A stretch of 64,000 nt of DNA from Siniperca chuatsi. Lineage: Eukaryota; Chordata; Actinopteri; Centrarchiformes; Sinipercidae. The position numbers were made by a program, and so were the translations under genes. Below, piece by piece: positions 60,901 through 64,000 of the stretch; the first letter of the stretch is position 1, and every line of letters starts with the position of its first letter. The stretch is taken from contig NC_058042.1 of the NCBI RefSeq assembly GCF_020085105.1, positions 12,771,001-12,835,000 on the forward strand, in the 5' to 3' direction. A model generated the notes under the pieces. That model ran no database searches, had not been told where the DNA came from, and was given only the letters and a program-made list of their open reading frames with translations.

Positions 60901-63900
60901 AGAAGCTTCAGTCATAATGAATTGAAAAAGCTATGAAAAGACAGAAAGACTGAAATTGGAAATGGGATGACCTGATGAGTTACGTGACTGCTGTTAAAAG
61001 GTGTAACAATTTATTCCACCAGTGATTTCATTTCAATTCTGACCAACTCAACTCAATATGTTTTGTTATGTGAGGGTCAAAAGCAGTCAGTAATAGCAGT
61101 TATATGGAAAAATAAACACTCTACTGCAATATTAATCACAAAAATATTTATAGATGAGGTAACGCAAGGCTTTTCTAGGAAAACCTTGGGCCTGAATGGT
61201 ATTTGTTAGACTCAAGCCACAGACAGTTTAATTCCATGACAAAACAGAGCAGTTTAACAAAAGCTGTAAAATTCTCAACACTCAGACAATTACCTGAAGA
61301 GTTCTTTTGCTTCTAGAAACTGAAGTTGGCCAAACTGTATGAAACCTGCTTGCTGGAAGATTCTTTTGTGCAAAATCTGTAGATGCAGAAAGTGACAACA
61401 TAAGTCAATTGTGTTTTTTTAGTTAAAAAAAAAAATAATAATAATGTAAATGTGATTCAGCTCAGATTCATAATAATATATAATACATTCAAGATCTCAG
61501 TCCAGGCAAAGTTATCATATTATCATTGATTATTAGTGATACCAATATCATTGTATGGCCACACAATGACATACTTCACCCATAAAGTCAAAACAGCACA
61601 CTGTTACCTGGAACTTGTCTTTGGGAATATTTTGCTGCGCTCCCTCTGTGAGGATGAGCGCCTCCTCTACTCTGTGACTGGCTAGTAAGTCCTGGATCTG
61701 TCTCTCCAGCGGCAGGGGTACCAGGACATACACTGCCTTTGTAGAAGCCAGAATGACCTTTCCTAAAACACACAGAATACTCACAGGTCAGAACTAATAC
61801 GCATAGTGATATCACAAGTGGCTTGTTTATTAACAACCAACAGACTTGATTTTAATCTTGTGATACAGGATTTATTTGATATTTGATAGGAACAGGTGAA
61901 GAGAGACAGGAAAAGTGGGAGAGAGAGAGGGCAGATGATGTGCAGCAAAGGTCCACGGGTTGGATTCAAACCCGGGCCGCTGCGGTAAGGACTCAGCCTT
62001 GTACATGGGGCGTGTGATCTACCAGGTGAGCTACAGGGGCGTCCCGTAGCCATTACTTTCAATGATTGCAGGCAAACCAGAGGAAACAAATAGCAATAGA
62101 GTTTCCAGCTTCAGCTCGGTTCAGTTTCTGAGCATCAACTACAAGAATGTGTGTTGCACTTGAAATCTCCTGTGTTCATCTGTCCAGAGATTAACATCAT
62201 TTCGGTTACTTATTTTTTTAAAGCTCCTTTGAGTATTTTTTTTTTTATTCTAACACTGAACTGAAAGATTCTCTGTAATAGCAAAAAAGGTTGCTAGTGC
62301 TTCAGATCCTATTCAGAATCAAGCAGCTTTCAGCCACTTTCTACTAAAAGGTTTTGGTTTCTCAGTCCAGAAAGCCAAAGCAATGACTCCATCCTTGGAA
62401 TATTTAATAATTCATGGAAGTGTGTGCACCAGGGAAGCACATGACAGTTAAAGACACATAATTGCACTCCATTTTCTATATAATCTATATGGGATGGACA
62501 AATTAAAGGGGAACTCCACCAATTTTACACATAAAAGTCTGTTTACAGATCTTGAGGAGTACTATTGCATATCTGGAAAAAAAATATAAAGCCTTTTGTG
62601 ACCGAACTGTCGGAGGTCAAGTTGCATTGTGGGTAATGTATGCGCCAGGGTTTGGCAAGGAAGAGGAATGTGTGAAATAAAAAAAGACAATAACTCTGGT
62701 TCTGCTGCATCGATTTTGACACATGCTAAATTGGTGGAGTACTCTTTTAAACCCCAGGTATACAAAAACATGTCACAAATGGTAACGTGGTTGATACATG
62801 TTAATAAGTAGACCTGTTACAACCTAAATGAATAATGGCAAAAATGCATGGGCGGCAATTAGAAAATCACTTCGTCTTCTGATTTCTTTTGGTAAATAGG
62901 TGGTTTGATTCAGCATATGTTGAAAATCCTTAAGAGAGCAATATGTGAGGATACCTTCAAAGTCTTGCATAATGTGTCCGTCCCTGAATGAAAGGGTCTG
63001 TTTTAGCTGTTGGTCCAACATGCTGTGGATGGTGATGAAACTCTCATCCAAAGCCACCACGTACGGAAAACACACAGCAGCACCAATCACGCTCTCTGAC
63101 CAGTTGACTGGAGCCCGCTGAGATACCCCTTCTGCATTGGCAAACATTCCTGGAGGGGGATGTGGAGAGACAATTCTCAAGATAAACAGGAATATGTCGT
63201 GCAAACATTCTCTTAAGTCAAGAAATACTCATAACGTTTCAAAAACGTAAAGACTCCCACTTTGTAAAAAAACAACAAAAAAACAGCAGATGCACACAGA
63301 CTGTGAAAATTATGAAGGTTAGCCTGTTTCGACAATTCATAGACTACATGATAAACACTGTACATTACATTACATCTGAAAAAAGAGTAATACAAAATTT
63401 GATACACATGAAACTGTTAAAAATTAGTACACAATCAAATTCAAGACCTTTTTAATACCACATAAAATCCAATTTAATACCTTTATCACAGTCATACAGT
63501 TTGAAGAATGATGGAAAACCAGAAGGGAAAATAAAGGCCTATAATTATTTATTAAGTACACGAATTTATTGATTTATATCACATTTTTGTCAGTACTTCC
63601 CAGCTGTACATAACAATTATTCCTAGAAATATAATTAATCAATTAATGTGACCTGGACCTAAATAAGTGGCAGAAAATTGATGGATGGATTAACCAATTA
63701 AAAATTATTAATTAATTAAGTTTCTGCTAAAACTGACACTTGCCCATCATGAGTTGATGAGCTTCCTAGCTACTGCAGCTAGCAGTAGTGACAGTGCTCA
63801 CTATAGGTCTCATGGTGCTGACTGAAACTACTGCATGCACAATCCACTGTATCCCGACAGCCCACAACTACATACAAAAAAAATTTAAACTAATGTTACG

Positions 63901-64000
63901 GTCTATGGCAGGCAAGAAAAAGGGAAGAACTGAATTCAAGGCTTTTTAAGACTTTTAAAGACCTGCAGATAACCTTTTTTGTCCTGACTTACCCAGACCA
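54974..64000 (-). CDS. tgfbrap1: TGF-beta receptor-associated protein 1 / CORVET subunit Vps3 homologue (5' end outside window)
   Basis: The product is the CORVET-specific tether subunit that binds Rab5 on early endosomes; it was also reported as a TGF-beta receptor/SMAD4 adaptor. Twelve exons in gene order: 64000-63993 (partial), 63149-62955, 61762-61608, 61376-61294, 60372-60192, 60074-59914, 59302-59245, 59142-58995, 58271-58132, 57251-57092, 56747-56296 and 55162-54974. Phases agree throughout, giving about 643 codons of a protein near 860. Visible: the end of the CNH beta-propeller (SQRAPVNWSESVIGAAVCFP, HSMLDQQLKQTL), the Vps39-type region (YVLVPLPLERQIQDLLASHR, SLYPLLLPASSSFTRCHPPL, ALLKLYAEQDHDSLLDLL), clathrin-repeat-like helices, and a C-terminal zinc-binding RING-like motif (CHLCHN...HTHCVAQR). 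No lesion. Introns hold L1, MITE and SINE relics. Confidence 0.95.
55380..55645 (+). mobile_element. L1-clade LINE reverse-transcriptase C-terminal relic
   Basis: The frame reads MIQSDLTQWFNRPIQMSGKA then IKMN...PNYWEILDRFIS, which recalls the L1-type block ...DLxxW...PISxxGRIxxIKMNxLP followed by the FI(W) region. It is shortened and then stopped. Lies in the last intron of tgfbrap1, opposite strand. Confidence 0.55.
55652..55990. mobile_element. GGGCTGCAACTAAC-family MITE in tgfbrap1
   Basis: Starts GGGCTGCAACTAAAAATAAT and ends TAATCTTTGCAGCTCT. Inverted AT-rich halves (ATCAATTAATCTGCC / CAATTAAACGACTAATC) and the family interior (AGTTGGAACCAGCGAATG) are present. The fullest copy in the window. 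Confidence 0.7.
59307..59321. repeat. (G)15 homopolymer at a tgfbrap1 splice acceptor
   Basis: On the gene strand this is C15 immediately before ATAG|, i.e. it forms the polypyrimidine tract of the 59302-59245 exon. Confidence 0.95.
61865..62047 (-). mobile_element. tRNA-derived SINE in a tgfbrap1 intron
   Basis: Read on the minus strand: CCTGTAGCTCACCTGGTAGA (A box), GGGTTTGAATCC (B box), CCTTTGCTGCACATCATCTG, then CACTTTTCCTGTCTCTCTTC. Same family as 21847-22014. Confidence 0.8.
62503..62750. mobile_element. piggyBac-like MITE with TTAA ends
   Basis: Left TTAAAGGGGAACTCCACCAA and right TTGGTGGAGTACTCTTTTAA are inverted with two or three mismatches, each ending in TTAA (62503-62506, 62747-62750), the target site of piggyBac-type elements. 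248 bases, non-coding, in a tgfbrap1 intron. Confidence 0.75.

Overview
The window looks like a teleost fish nuclear chromosome, probably a percomorph. Genes are long and intron-rich with GT-AG junctions. Short transposon relics of types common in fish sit between and inside them (hAT-like and piggyBac-like MITEs, tRNA-derived SINEs, non-LTR LINE and Penelope-like fragments), along with long (TG)n microsatellites. There are no operons, CRISPR arrays, or rRNA or tRNA genes.

Layout. Positions 1-19,940 hold no gene I can recognise. The stretch is intergenic DNA with repeats, including a three-layer nest at 12.15-14.27 kb: a Penelope-like fragment inside a LINE inside a MITE. Positions 19,995-26,974 (+) carry a KAP-family P-loop NTPase-like membrane protein related to NKPD1, in five exons, with an apparent one-base frameshift in exon 3. 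Positions 29,399-36,080 (-) carry lims1 (PINCH1), five LIM domains, with two in-phase alternative last exons. Positions 41,831-47,2xx (-) carry fbxl3, with a non-coding first exon near 47 kb. Positions 49,135-50,717 (-) carry a type II C-type lectin-like pseudogene with a 42-bp-repeat stalk, two in-frame stops and one frameshift. From 54,974 to the right edge (-) lies the 3' three quarters of tgfbrap1; its 5' end is outside the window.

The intact genes are ordinary housekeeping or signalling genes: lims1 in integrin focal adhesions, fbxl3 in SCF-mediated cryptochrome turnover and the circadian clock, and tgfbrap1 in CORVET endosomal tethering. They are neighbours by synteny and not a functional module. 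LIMS1 and TGFBRAP1 are both on human 2q12, while FBXL3 is on human chromosome 13, so the order here is a fish-side arrangement.

I did not find a convincing undescribed multi-gene system. The most notable points are the frameshift and degenerate nucleotide-binding motifs in the KAP gene, the decayed lectin with its 14-residue stalk repeat, the dual last exons of lims1, the nested mobile elements, and several long inverted repeats with no assigned role. All domain and family names come from reading translations by eye. No database search was run.
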